Under the pieces are notes generated by a model. That model saw only the letters and a list, made by a program, of their open reading frames with translations. It was not told where the DNA came from and searched no databases. Of a stretch of 64,000 bases of DNA, positions 1-9,317 are shown one piece after another. Position numbers and translations under genes: made by a program. The DNA is from Streptomyces alboflavus (GTDB taxonomy: Bacteria > Actinomycetota > Actinomycetes > Streptomycetales > Streptomycetaceae). The stretch spans positions 62,001 through 126,000 of the forward strand of contig NZ_JNXT01000019.1 in the NCBI RefSeq assembly GCF_000716675.1, in the 5' to 3' direction. Every line of letters begins with the position of its first letter. Positions within the stretch are counted from its first letter, which is position 1.

Positions 1-1
1 G

Positions 2-115
2 TGGAGCCTGACCGGCTCGTACATCATCTACGGCGCGTTCGCCGCGCTCTCGATCCCCTTCGTCGCCAAGTTCGTCAAGGAGACGAAGGGCAAGACCCTG
101 GAGGAGATGGGCTAA
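2..115 (+). CDS. C-terminus of an MFS sugar-porter family transporter (5' end outside the window)
   Basis: Only the last 37 residues are present, running into the left edge of the window. They comprise the end of a final membrane helix followed by a short cytoplasmic tail with ETKGKTLEEM, which matches the PETKGR-T-EE signature that closes sugar-porter MFS proteins. The family imports sugars or polyols by proton symport or facilitated diffusion. The substrate cannot be told from this fragment. It ends 54 bases before the converging oxidoreductase gene. Confidence 0.75.
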   Translation, partial: WSLTGSYIIYGAFAALSIPFVAKFVKETKGKTLEEMG

Positions 116-169
116 ACCCCGCTGCCCCGCTCCTCTTGAGGAAGCTGCCCCGGCCCGAGGACCGCAAGG

Positions 170-1147
170 TCAGTCCTTGAGCCGGGGCAGTACGTTTTCG
201 CCGAACAGATGCAGGCTCCGCCACCCCTCGTCCACCGGCATCCCGCCGGCGAGCGGATGCAGGACGAGGTTCGCCCCCGACTCCGCGAGCGCCACGCACG
301 CGTCGGGCGTGAGGATCCGGTATACGCGCTCGGCCCGCAGTTCGCCGACCGTCGTGGCCGCCGAGCGCACCGCGGAGCGGATGTCGTCGGACTGCCAGGA
401 GGCATAGGTGCGGGCCTCGTGCAGGAAGTGCTCGCCGTACGCGGCCCAGGTGCGGTCGGGGTCCTCGCTGAGGTGCAGCAGGGGGGTCTCGGCGGCGGGC
501 ATCATCGTCCAGCCCTCGGTGCCGTACTCGGCGCGCTTCTCGTCGTAGTACGCCTGCAGCTCCGGCAGATGGGCGCTCGGGAAGAACGGCAGGCCGAACC
601 GGGCGGCGCGGCGGGCCGCCGCCCGGGACGAGCCGCCGACCAGGAGCATCGGGTGCGGCCTGGTGTACGGGCGCGGGGTGACGCGCACGGTGCGGCCGCG
701 GTGGCTGAACTCCTCGCCGGTCCAGGCCTTGAGCAGGGTCTCGAGCAGCTCGTCCTGGAGCTTGCCGCGCCGGGTCCACTCGACGCCGAACGCCGCGTAC
801 TCCTCGGGCCGGTAGCCGATCCCCGCGACCGTGACGAGACGGCCGCCGCTCAGCAGGTCGAGCACGGCGATGTCCTCGGCCAGGCGCAGCGGATCGTGCA
901 GCGGCCCGATGACCGCCGAGACGGTCACCGCGATGCGCCGCGTGGCCCCGAACACCGCGCCCGCGAAGGCGAACGGTGAGGGCAGCCAGTTGTTGGCGAC
1001 GCCGTGGTGCTCCTCGGTCTGGATCGTGGACACGCCGCGGTCGTCGGCGTACGCGGCCATCTCCAAGGCCGCGCGGTAGCGGGCGCTGAGGGTGTCGGGG
1101 GTGGCCTCGGGATCGACGAGGTTGACACGTACGACTGTGACGGGCAT
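170..1147 (-). CDS. LLM-class flavin-dependent oxidoreductase
   Basis: A 325-residue luciferase-like monooxygenase-fold protein. The N-terminal part carries TEEHHG (about residue 45) and the AVIGPLHDPLRLAEDIAVLD segment seen in bacterial luciferase-like enzymes, followed by SGGRL and GIGYRPEEYAAFG. Such proteins use FMN or F420H2 in a TIM barrel; streptomycete members are often F420-dependent. No substrate can be inferred. The start is ATG, and the gene lies alone between a converging transporter end and an NCS1 permease on the same strand 117 bases upstream. Operon membership with the permease is possible but not shown. Confidence 0.85.
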   Translation of the reverse strand: MPVTVVRVNLVDPEATPDTLSARYRAALEMAAYADDRGVSTIQTEEHHGVANNWLPSPFAFAGAVFGATRRIAVTVSAVIGPLHDPLRLAEDIAVLDLLSGGRLVTVAGIGYRPEEYAAFGVEWTRRGKLQDELLETLLKAWTGEEFSHRGRTVRVTPRPYTRPHPMLLVGGSSRAAARRAARFGLPFFPSAHLPELQAYYDEKRAEYGTEGWTMMPAAETPLLHLSEDPDRTWAAYGEHFLHEARTYASWQSDDIRSAVRSAATTVGELRAERVYRILTPDACVALAESGANLVLHPLAGGMPVDEGWRSLHLFGENVLPRLKD

Positions 1148-1264
1148 GCGGAACGTCCCCCTTCACCGGGACGGCGAGCCGCGGGCAGCGGGCCGGGTGC
1201 GGCGAAGGGGGACGTTAGCTGACGCTGTGTCAGATGGCCAGGGGTGGGCGGGGGTCGGGGATGT

Positions 1265-2731
1265 TCACGCCTTGGCCGCGGCCGGCTTGGCCACGGCGAC
1301 GGGAGCGGGCTCGGCCGCCGCCGTCTCGGGGAGCGGCCGGCGCGGAAGCAGGGCGTACATCGCGCCCGCGACCACGATCGTGACGAGCCAGCCGAGGCCG
1401 TTGCGCCCGATCCAGGAGGTGGCGAGCGGGCCGCTGAACCAGTCGACCTTGGTGAAGAGCAGGCCCACGACGAGCGCGAGGGCCCAGGCCGTCATGGCCT
1501 GCCAGGCGAAGCCAGCCTTGTACCAGTACGCGCTGGTGCGCTTGGTGTCCATCAGCGCTTCGCCGTCGTAGGTCTTCCTGCGGAACATGTCGACGCCGAA
1601 GACACCGATCCAGGCGGAGAACGCGACCGCGAGCAGCGTCAGGAAGGAGATGAACGAACCCATGAAGCTGGTGGCGACGTTCATCAGGAGGTAGCCGAAG
1701 ATCAGGCTGATGATCGCGTTCACGCTGACCGCCCAGGCGCGCGGGACCTTGATGCCGAGCGTCATGGCGGTGAAGCCCGCGGAGTACATCGACATCGAGT
1801 TGATCAGCAGCATGCCGATCAGGGCCATGATCAGGTACGGCACCGCGATCCATGTCGGCAGCAGGTCGCCGAGGAAGGCCACCGGGTCCTGCGCCGAGGA
1901 CAGCTTCGGCTGCGAGACGGCCATGACCGCGCCCATCAGGACCATGGGCACCACGACGATGGCGGCGCCGCCGACGGCGTGCCCGACCAGCGGCCTGTTC
2001 GGGGCCGTGCGCGGCAGATAGCGGGTGAAGTCCGGGCCCGTGGGCACCCAGCTGATGCCGCCGGCCGCGATCGTGCCGATGCCCGCGATCATCATCGCCG
2101 TCGAGCCCGCGGGCTTGTCGAAGACCTGGCCCCAGTCGGTGTCCGTGAGGAGGTAGACGAGCACCAGGACGCTGAACGCGCCGAAGAGGTACGTCGACCA
2201 GGTGCTGCACACGTGCAGGACCTTGCGGCCGAGGCCCGAGATGAGGAACGTCGCGGCGACGAAGCCGAGCAGCGTGATGACCTTCAGCGCGGTGTTCTGC
2301 TTCACCCCGAAGCAGATGTCGAGCACCGTGAGGATCGCGTACGCGCCCGTGACCGCGTTGATCGTCTCCCAGCCCCAGCGCGCGACCCAGATCAGCGAGC
2401 CGGGGAAGAGGTTGCCGCGCTGGCCGAAGACCGCGCGCGAGAGCGTCATGCCCGGGGAGCCGCCGCGCTTGCCCGCGATGGAGACGAGGCCCACCAGGCC
2501 GTAGCTCAGGACGGGGGAGACCAGGGCGACGACCAGGACCTGCCAGAAGTTCAGGCCGTTCGAGACGATCAGGCCCGCGCCCATCGTCAGGAGCAGAACG
2601 CTGATGTTGGCGGCGACCCAGGTGGGGAACAGCTCGCGGGTCCTGCCGTGGCGCTCGGAGTCCGGGACGGGCTCAAGGCCTCGGGTCTCCAGGGCGCCTT
2701 CGTGTTCGGCCGTTTCGGCGGTGGTGCTCAT
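1265..2731 (-). CDS. NCS1-family cytosine/purine (nucleobase) permease
   Basis: A 488-residue polytopic membrane protein with about 12 hydrophobic segments. It has the family hallmark near the N-terminus (a pre-helix segment with FPTWVAANISVLL, then a GAG-containing first helix) and SWVPTGPDFTRYLP in the middle. NCS1 (CodB/Fur-type) proteins import cytosine, purines, allantoin or hydantoins with H+ or Na+. The C-terminal tail is a low-complexity Ala/Pro/Val stretch. It is divergent from ftsY across 215 bases. Within that gap the heptamer GTACTTT occurs twice (near 2845 and 2886), but I could not assign a promoter. The substrate is unknown. Confidence 0.85.
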   Translation of the reverse strand: MSTTAETAEHEGALETRGLEPVPDSERHGRTRELFPTWVAANISVLLLTMGAGLIVSNGLNFWQVLVVALVSPVLSYGLVGLVSIAGKRGGSPGMTLSRAVFGQRGNLFPGSLIWVARWGWETINAVTGAYAILTVLDICFGVKQNTALKVITLLGFVAATFLISGLGRKVLHVCSTWSTYLFGAFSVLVLVYLLTDTDWGQVFDKPAGSTAMMIAGIGTIAAGGISWVPTGPDFTRYLPRTAPNRPLVGHAVGGAAIVVVPMVLMGAVMAVSQPKLSSAQDPVAFLGDLLPTWIAVPYLIMALIGMLLINSMSMYSAGFTAMTLGIKVPRAWAVSVNAIISLIFGYLLMNVATSFMGSFISFLTLLAVAFSAWIGVFGVDMFRRKTYDGEALMDTKRTSAYWYKAGFAWQAMTAWALALVVGLLFTKVDWFSGPLATSWIGRNGLGWLVTIVVAGAMYALLPRRPLPETAAAEPAPVAVAKPAAAKA

Positions 2732-2946
2732 GAGGGGTGGTTCCGTGCCTCTCGCTCGGCTTGCGTCGACGTCGTCGCCGGCCGGTGGGGGTGAGCTGGG
2801 TGAATCAGCAGATGGGACTCTACGCGCGTTGACGCAGCCTCTTCCATCGTACTTTAGTCCGAGTAATGGCGGCTAGTGGCATATGTACTTTGGAGGAAGA
2901 CACAAGGAGGCTGCCCGGAGGGCCCATGACTGATACTGGGTGAGTT

Positions 2947-4167
2947 ATGGAAATCGTCATCCTTGCTGTAGTCATCGCCGTGGTCGTGGTCGGTGCGATC
3001 GGCGGGCTCGTCGTCGGCAGCCGCAAGAAGAAGCAGCTGCCCGAGGCGAAGGCCCCCTCCGCGACGCCCACCATCACCGCCCCTCCGGCCGAGCCGCACG
3101 TCGGCGACGAGGCCGAGACGCCGCGCGACGAAGCGCGCCGCACGATCGAGGAGGTGGACCTGCCGGTCGCCGAACCCTCGGCGTCCGCACCCGTCACGAC
3201 CGAGGAGCCCGCGGCCCCGCCGGCTCCCGAGATCGAGACGCCCGAGCCCACCGCGGGCCGCCTGGTGCGCCTGCGCACGCGCCTGTCGCGCTCCCAGAAC
3301 GCGCTCGGCAAGGGCCTGCTCACGCTCCTCTCGCGCGAGCACCTGGACGAGGACACCTGGGAGGAGATCGAGGACACCCTCCTGACCGCCGACGTCGGCG
3401 TCGCCCCCACCCAGGAGCTCGTCGAGCGGCTGCGTGAGCGCGTTCGTGTGCTCGGCACGCGCACCCCCGAGGACCTGCGCGCCCTGCTCCGCGAGGAACT
3501 CCTCACGCTGGTCGGCACGGACCTCGACCGCACCGTGAAGACCGACTCGGGCCTGGAGACCCCCGCCATCGTGATGGTCGTCGGCGTCAACGGCACCGGC
3601 AAGACCACCACCACCGGCAAGCTCGCCCGCGTCCTGGTCGCCGACGGCCGCTCCGTCGTCCTCGGCGCCGCCGACACCTTCCGCGCCGCCGCCGCCGACC
3701 AGCTCCAGACGTGGGGCGAGCGCGTCGGCGCCCGCACGGTCCGCGGGCCCGAGGGCGGCGACCCGGCGTCGATCGCCTTCGACGCGGTCAAGGAGGGCAT
3801 CGCCGAGGGTGCCGACGTCGTCCTCGTCGACACCGCGGGCCGACTGCACACCAAGACCGGCCTCATGGACGAGCTCGGCAAGGTCAAGCGCGTCGTCGAG
3901 AAGCACGCGCCGCTGGACGAGGTGCTGCTCGTCCTCGACGCCACCACCGGTCAGAACGGTCTGGTGCAGGCGCGCGTCTTCGCCGAGGTCGTCGACATCA
4001 CCGGCATCGTCCTCACCAAGCTCGACGGCACCGCCAAGGGCGGCATCGTGGTCGCGGTCCAGCGCGAGCTGGGTGTGCCCGTGAAGCTCATCGGCCTCGG
4101 CGAGGGCGCGGACGACCTGGCGCCGTTCGAGCCGGAAGCCTTCGTGGACGCGCTGATCGGGGACTGA
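2947..4167 (+). CDS. ftsY: Signal recognition particle receptor FtsY
   Basis: A 406-residue SRP receptor GTPase. Residues about 3-24 form one membrane helix ending in RKKK, the actinobacterial form of membrane anchoring. An acidic, Pro/Ala/Glu-rich linker follows to about residue 100, then the N domain and the G domain. Visible GTPase motifs are VVGVNGTGKTTTTGKLA (P-loop Lys219), DTFRAAAADQL, DTAGRL and TKLDGTAKGG. It partners with Ffh (12121-13686) to deliver ribosome-nascent chains to the translocon. The ATG has a weak GGGTGAG ahead of it. It converges on the primase-like gene, with an inverted repeat between them. Confidence 0.97.
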   Translation: MEIVILAVVIAVVVVGAIGGLVVGSRKKKQLPEAKAPSATPTITAPPAEPHVGDEAETPRDEARRTIEEVDLPVAEPSASAPVTTEEPAAPPAPEIETPEPTAGRLVRLRTRLSRSQNALGKGLLTLLSREHLDEDTWEEIEDTLLTADVGVAPTQELVERLRERVRVLGTRTPEDLRALLREELLTLVGTDLDRTVKTDSGLETPAIVMVVGVNGTGKTTTTGKLARVLVADGRSVVLGAADTFRAAAADQLQTWGERVGARTVRGPEGGDPASIAFDAVKEGIAEGADVVLVDTAGRLHTKTGLMDELGKVKRVVEKHAPLDEVLLVLDATTGQNGLVQARVFAEVVDITGIVLTKLDGTAKGGIVVAVQRELGVPVKLIGLGEGADDLAPFEPEAFVDALIGD

Positions 4168-4267
4168 GGCGGCGGGCGTCGTGGTGCGCCGGGGGCGGGT
4201 GCCCTTACGTATCGCGCGCTCCCGCGCACGTCGTACGGCGTGCGCGTGCGTGGCGCGCCCCGTCGGC

Positions 4268-4342
4268 GAAGAAGTGCTCCACGAGAAAGTGCCTCACGAA
4301 GAAGTGCCCCACCCCCGGGTGCAGCCGGGAGCGGGGCACTTC
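4268..4342. terminator. Inverted repeat between convergent ftsY and primase-like gene, with a 15-bp tandem repeat
   Basis: GAAGTGCCCC at 4301-4310 pairs perfectly with GGGGCACTTC at 4333-4342 across a 22-base loop. This is a likely bidirectional terminator between convergent genes, although no T-run follows. Overlapping the left arm is a threefold tandem 15-bp repeat (4268-4282, 4283-4297, 4298-4312; consensus GARAAAGTGCYYCAC with small variation). Confidence 0.5.
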
Positions 4343-4371
4343 GTCATGTGGTCGCCGCGCGCGGACGCGCG

Positions 4372-5241
4372 CTACGCGGGGGACCGATGGGCGACGTAGG
4401 CCAGCGTGCCGAGGAGGAGACGGGCGTGCGGCGGGCCCGTGACGGACTCGGGGTCGGGGGAGCGCAGCCAGCGGACCGGGCCGAGGCCCGCGCGGTCGGA
4501 CGGCGGGGCGGTGATGTGCGCGCCGGGGCCCAGGCCGTGCAGGTCGAGGCCGGTGTCGTCCCAGCCCATGCGGTAGAGCAGCTGCGGCAGTTCGGCGGCG
4601 GCGCCGGGGGCCACGAAGAAGTGCGTGCGGCCGTCCGGGGTGGCCGTCACCGGGCCGAGCGGCAGACCCATCCGCTCCAGGCGCACCAGGGCGCGGCGCC
4701 CCGCGGCCTCGGCCACCTCGATCACGTCGAACGCGCGGCCCACGGGCAGCATCACCGACGCGCCCGGGACCTGCGACCAGGCCTCGGTCACCTCGTCGAG
4801 GGTGGCACCGGCGGCGATCTCCGGGGCGAAGTCCAGCGGGTGGGCGCCGGGGGCGGCGCAGTCGGCACGGCCGCAGGAGCAGTGGCCGTCCTGGGCGCGC
4901 GCGCCGGGCACCACGGCCCAGCCCCACAGGCCCGTGTACTCGGCGACGGCCGTGCACTCCTCGGCGGTCGAGCGACAGCGCCGACGGGACCCGGAGCGCG
5001 GCTCCTTCGCCTCTTTGACGGCGCGCGCGTCCTTGGTGGCGCGCGGCTCCCTCGTCGCGCGCGCCTCCTTGGCCGCGCGCGGCACCCGCGCCTCCGCGCC
5101 CGCCTCTGTCGCGCCCGTCGCGCCGGTCGTACCCGTCTCGTCAGGCGCGCCTGTCCGCTTGGTCCCCCGGACGTCCTTCGTTCCCCGGACACCGGACCGG
5201 GGCTCTTTGGTCCCCCGGATGCCGCCGATCGTGAAGCCCAT
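4372..5241 (-). CDS. Primase/polymerase N-terminal-domain-like protein with a basic repetitive N-terminal extension
   Basis: A 289-residue protein. Residues 1 to about 85 are low-complexity and basic, with repeats of RGTK and KEAR/TRE/TKD units. From about residue 90 there is a domain resembling the N-terminal primase-polymerase (archaeo-eukaryotic primase) fold of actinobacterial 'bifunctional DNA primase/polymerase' proteins. It includes CSCGRADCAAPGAHP, a Cys-rich loop ending in GxHP. A classical catalytic D-x-D/E pair is not obvious: FDVIEVAEAAG is the nearest match, so activity is doubtful. It is a stand-alone gene, divergent from nsdA. The true start could lie inside the extension. Confidence 0.6.
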   Translation of the reverse strand: MGFTIGGIRGTKEPRSGVRGTKDVRGTKRTGAPDETGTTGATGATEAGAEARVPRAAKEARATREPRATKDARAVKEAKEPRSGSRRRCRSTAEECTAVAEYTGLWGWAVVPGARAQDGHCSCGRADCAAPGAHPLDFAPEIAAGATLDEVTEAWSQVPGASVMLPVGRAFDVIEVAEAAGRRALVRLERMGLPLGPVTATPDGRTHFFVAPGAAAELPQLLYRMGWDDTGLDLHGLGPGAHITAPPSDRAGLGPVRWLRSPDPESVTGPPHARLLLGTLAYVAHRSPA

Positions 5242-5752
5242 GCCCCCTCCAACGGGTCGCGTGTGCGGTGGTTACGTGTGCGCGGTCGCCGCGTGACGGA
5301 TCCCGACCGTGACTCGCCGCGCCTGGGCGCGTTGTGCACGTCTCAAGCCGACTCTCGCCGACTTTCGCCGCGTTCCGCCGTCAGGTGGTGCCCGCGCTCG
5401 GAGGCATTACCGGTGGTGCACTCCGTGGCCCGCGCCCCTGCGTGCTCCGCTCCGCCCACTTCTGGTTGGTTGCGGTTGTCTGGTGTCAAGTGAATCGTGT
5501 GCGGCGGGCATGGAGTTCATTCGAAGGGGTGGCGAATGGTGGCGTTTCCGCGTTCGCCCTCGCCGGAGCGGTGATCGTAGGATTACTTTCGGTACATGAC
5601 TCGGGGACTTGCGCACTCGTGGGTATGCCGGAGGCAAGTCGGTTTCCCGTTCGAAGGGTGACATTCTCCGGACGGACCGCCGCAACACGCGGCATTCTGT
5701 TAGGGCTTGACGTGGACCTCGGACAAGTGGCTTGAGGGATGGGGGCGTTCCA
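5242..5752. other. 511-base divergent intergenic region upstream of nsdA; no gene recognised
   Basis: This gap separates the primase-like gene (leftward) from nsdA (rightward) and must hold both promoters. It is slightly less GC-rich than its flanks in the 5500-5720 part. I found no convincing -35/-10 pair, no strong hairpin, and no open frame that looks like a protein. The length is typical of regulatory regions ahead of developmental genes. Confidence 0.5.
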
Positions 5753-7231
5753 GTGGGCGGCAATGGCGGTAGCGGTGCGAACGCTGAGAAGCGCCCCAAC
5801 GAGATGCTCGGTTCCTGGTTCGTGCGCAGCGGCTGGTCGAAGGGCGAGCTGGCCCGCCAAGTGAACCGCAGAGCACGCCAGTTGGGCGCGCACCACATCT
5901 CCACGGACACCTCACGGGTGCGCCGCTGGCTCGACGGCGAGAACCCCCGCGAGCCCATCCCGCGCATCCTCTCCGAGCTGTTCTCCGAGCGCTTCGGCTG
6001 CGTCGTCGCCGTCGAGGACCTCGGCCTGCGCGCCGCCCACAAGGCCCCGTCCGTGTCCGGCATCGACCTGCCCCGGACCGGCCCCCAGACCGTCGCCCTG
6101 ATCAGCGAGTTCAGCCGCAGCGACCTGATGCTGGCGCGGCGCGGCTTCCTCGGCACCTCGCTCGCCCTGTCCGCGGGCCCCGCCCTGATCGAGCCCATGC
6201 AGCGCTGGCTCGTGCCAGGCCCCTCCGCCCCGGTCGCCGCCCCCGAGCCGCAGCAGCTCACCCCGCGCCGCCCCGGCCGCCTCTCCCGCCCCGAGCTCGA
6301 CCTCCTGGAGTCCACCACGGTGATGTTCCGCCAGTGGGACGCCCAGTGCGGCGGCGGCCTGCGCCGAAAAGCCGTCGTCGGTCAGCTGCACGAGGTGACC
6401 GACCTGCTCCAGGAGCCCCAGCCCGAGGACACCTCCAAGCGCCTGTTCAAGGTCGCCGGCGAACTGGCCGAACTGGCGGGCTGGATGAGCTACGACGTAG
6501 GGCTCCAGCCCACCGCCCAGAAGTACTTCGTGCTCGCCCTGCACGCCGCCAAGGAAGCCGGCGAGAAGTCCCTCGGGTCGTACATCCTCTCCAGCATGAG
6601 CCGCCAGATGATCCACCTCGGCCGGCCCGACGACGCCCTCGAACTGATCCACCTCGCGCAGTACGGCAGCCGCGACTGCGCGAGCCCGCGCACCCAGTCG
6701 ATGCTGTATGCGATGGAGGCCCGCGCCTACGCCGGAATGGGCCAGCCCGGCCGCTGCAAACGGGCGGTCCGGATGGCCGAGGACACCTTCGCCGACGCGG
6801 ACGACTGGGACGAGCCCGAGCCCGACTGGATCCGCTTCTTCTCCGAGGCCGAGCTCAACGGCGAGAACGCCCACTCCTTCCGCGACCTGGCTTACGTGGC
6901 CGGGCGCAGCCCCACGTACGCCTCCCTGGCCGAGCCCGTCATGGCGCGCGCGGTCGAGCTCTTCGGCAGCGACCCCGAGCACCAGCGGTCGTACGCACTG
7001 AACCTGATCGGCATGGCCACCGTGCACCTCCTCCAGAAGGAGCCCGAGCAGAGCACGGTGCTCGCGGGCGAGGCCCTGGCCATCGCCAAGAAGGTGCGCT
7101 CCGAGCGGGTCAACACCCGGCTGCGCAAGACCGTCGACAACGCCCTGCGCGACTTCGGGGACGTGGCGGACGTGGTCCGGCTCACCGACCAGCTCGCCGT
7201 CGACATGCCGGAATCCGCGGAGGCGGTCTGA
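5753..7231 (+). CDS. nsdA: NsdA-type negative regulator of differentiation and antibiotic production
   Basis: A 492-residue protein starting at GTG 5753, with GGATGGGGG about 10 bases upstream. An in-frame TTG at 5732 was rejected because it lacks a ribosome site. The N-terminal part (MLGSWFVRSGWSKGELARQV, then DTSRVRRWLDGENPREPIP) reads like a helix-turn-helix/XRE-related module. A transmembrane or Tat-like stretch (RRGFLGTSLALSAGP) sits near residue 140. The rest is alpha-helical with TPR-like repeats. It resembles NsdA of S. coelicolor, whose loss derepresses sporulation and antibiotic production (established for that strain). The genomic position next to amtB is also as expected for nsdA. 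Confidence 0.85.
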   Translation: MGGNGGSGANAEKRPNEMLGSWFVRSGWSKGELARQVNRRARQLGAHHISTDTSRVRRWLDGENPREPIPRILSELFSERFGCVVAVEDLGLRAAHKAPSVSGIDLPRTGPQTVALISEFSRSDLMLARRGFLGTSLALSAGPALIEPMQRWLVPGPSAPVAAPEPQQLTPRRPGRLSRPELDLLESTTVMFRQWDAQCGGGLRRKAVVGQLHEVTDLLQEPQPEDTSKRLFKVAGELAELAGWMSYDVGLQPTAQKYFVLALHAAKEAGEKSLGSYILSSMSRQMIHLGRPDDALELIHLAQYGSRDCASPRTQSMLYAMEARAYAGMGQPGRCKRAVRMAEDTFADADDWDEPEPDWIRFFSEAELNGENAHSFRDLAYVAGRSPTYASLAEPVMARAVELFGSDPEHQRSYALNLIGMATVHLLQKEPEQSTVLAGEALAIAKKVRSERVNTRLRKTVDNALRDFGDVADVVRLTDQLAVDMPESAEAV

Positions 7232-7404
7232 CATGCCCGCGCACCAGGCCGCCTGACCGGCGCGCCCCGCACACTCCGGCCGCGGCCGGCCCATCCCGAC
7301 AGCCCGACTCGGCTCCCCCATGCCAGGTCATCCGGATGGGCCGCCGCGGCCGGTTCTGTGAGGGCGGGACCACCCGCCTCGCACGCTCCGCTGTTCATCC
7401 ATGC

Positions 7405-7440
7405 GTAACACGCACGACCTCTTCGTCACTGGCGCGAAAC
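7405..7440 (+). promoter_or_regulatory. Candidate GlnR-binding site upstream of amtB-glnK-glnD
   Basis: The 329-base gap between nsdA and amtB contains GTAAC (7405-7409), six bases, GACCT (7416-7420), four bases, GTCAC (7425-7429), six bases, and GAAAC (7436-7440). A further GAAAC is at 7458-7462. The published streptomycete GlnR element is gTnAc-n6-GaAAc in tandem. The second half-site pair here matches exactly, and the first only partly. Activation of amtB-glnK-glnD by GlnR under nitrogen limitation is established in S. coelicolor. The site assignment here is inference. Confidence 0.6.
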
Positions 7441-7490
7441 ATCGAGCGGCACTGACCGAAACCGCGCTGCGCCAACCTCATGCGGCATAA

Positions 7491-9260
<1,770 letters not shown>

Positions 9261-9317
9261 CGCGCGTGCCGCGGGCGGCGTGCGCGCGGTAGTCCCACAG
9301 AGAACAGGAGCCGCTGG

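Noticed and set aside
4181..4399. Small plus-strand open frame through the 15-bp repeat after ftsY
   Set aside because: Arg/Val/His repeat translation arises from the terminator repeat itself; no ribosome site and no similarity recognised.
5912..7321. Long antisense frame opposite nsdA (about 470 codons)
   Set aside because: Its Gly/Ala/Leu/Val/Glu-rich translation has no recognisable motif and is the usual mirror of a high-GC gene; nsdA on the plus strand has clear family sequence.
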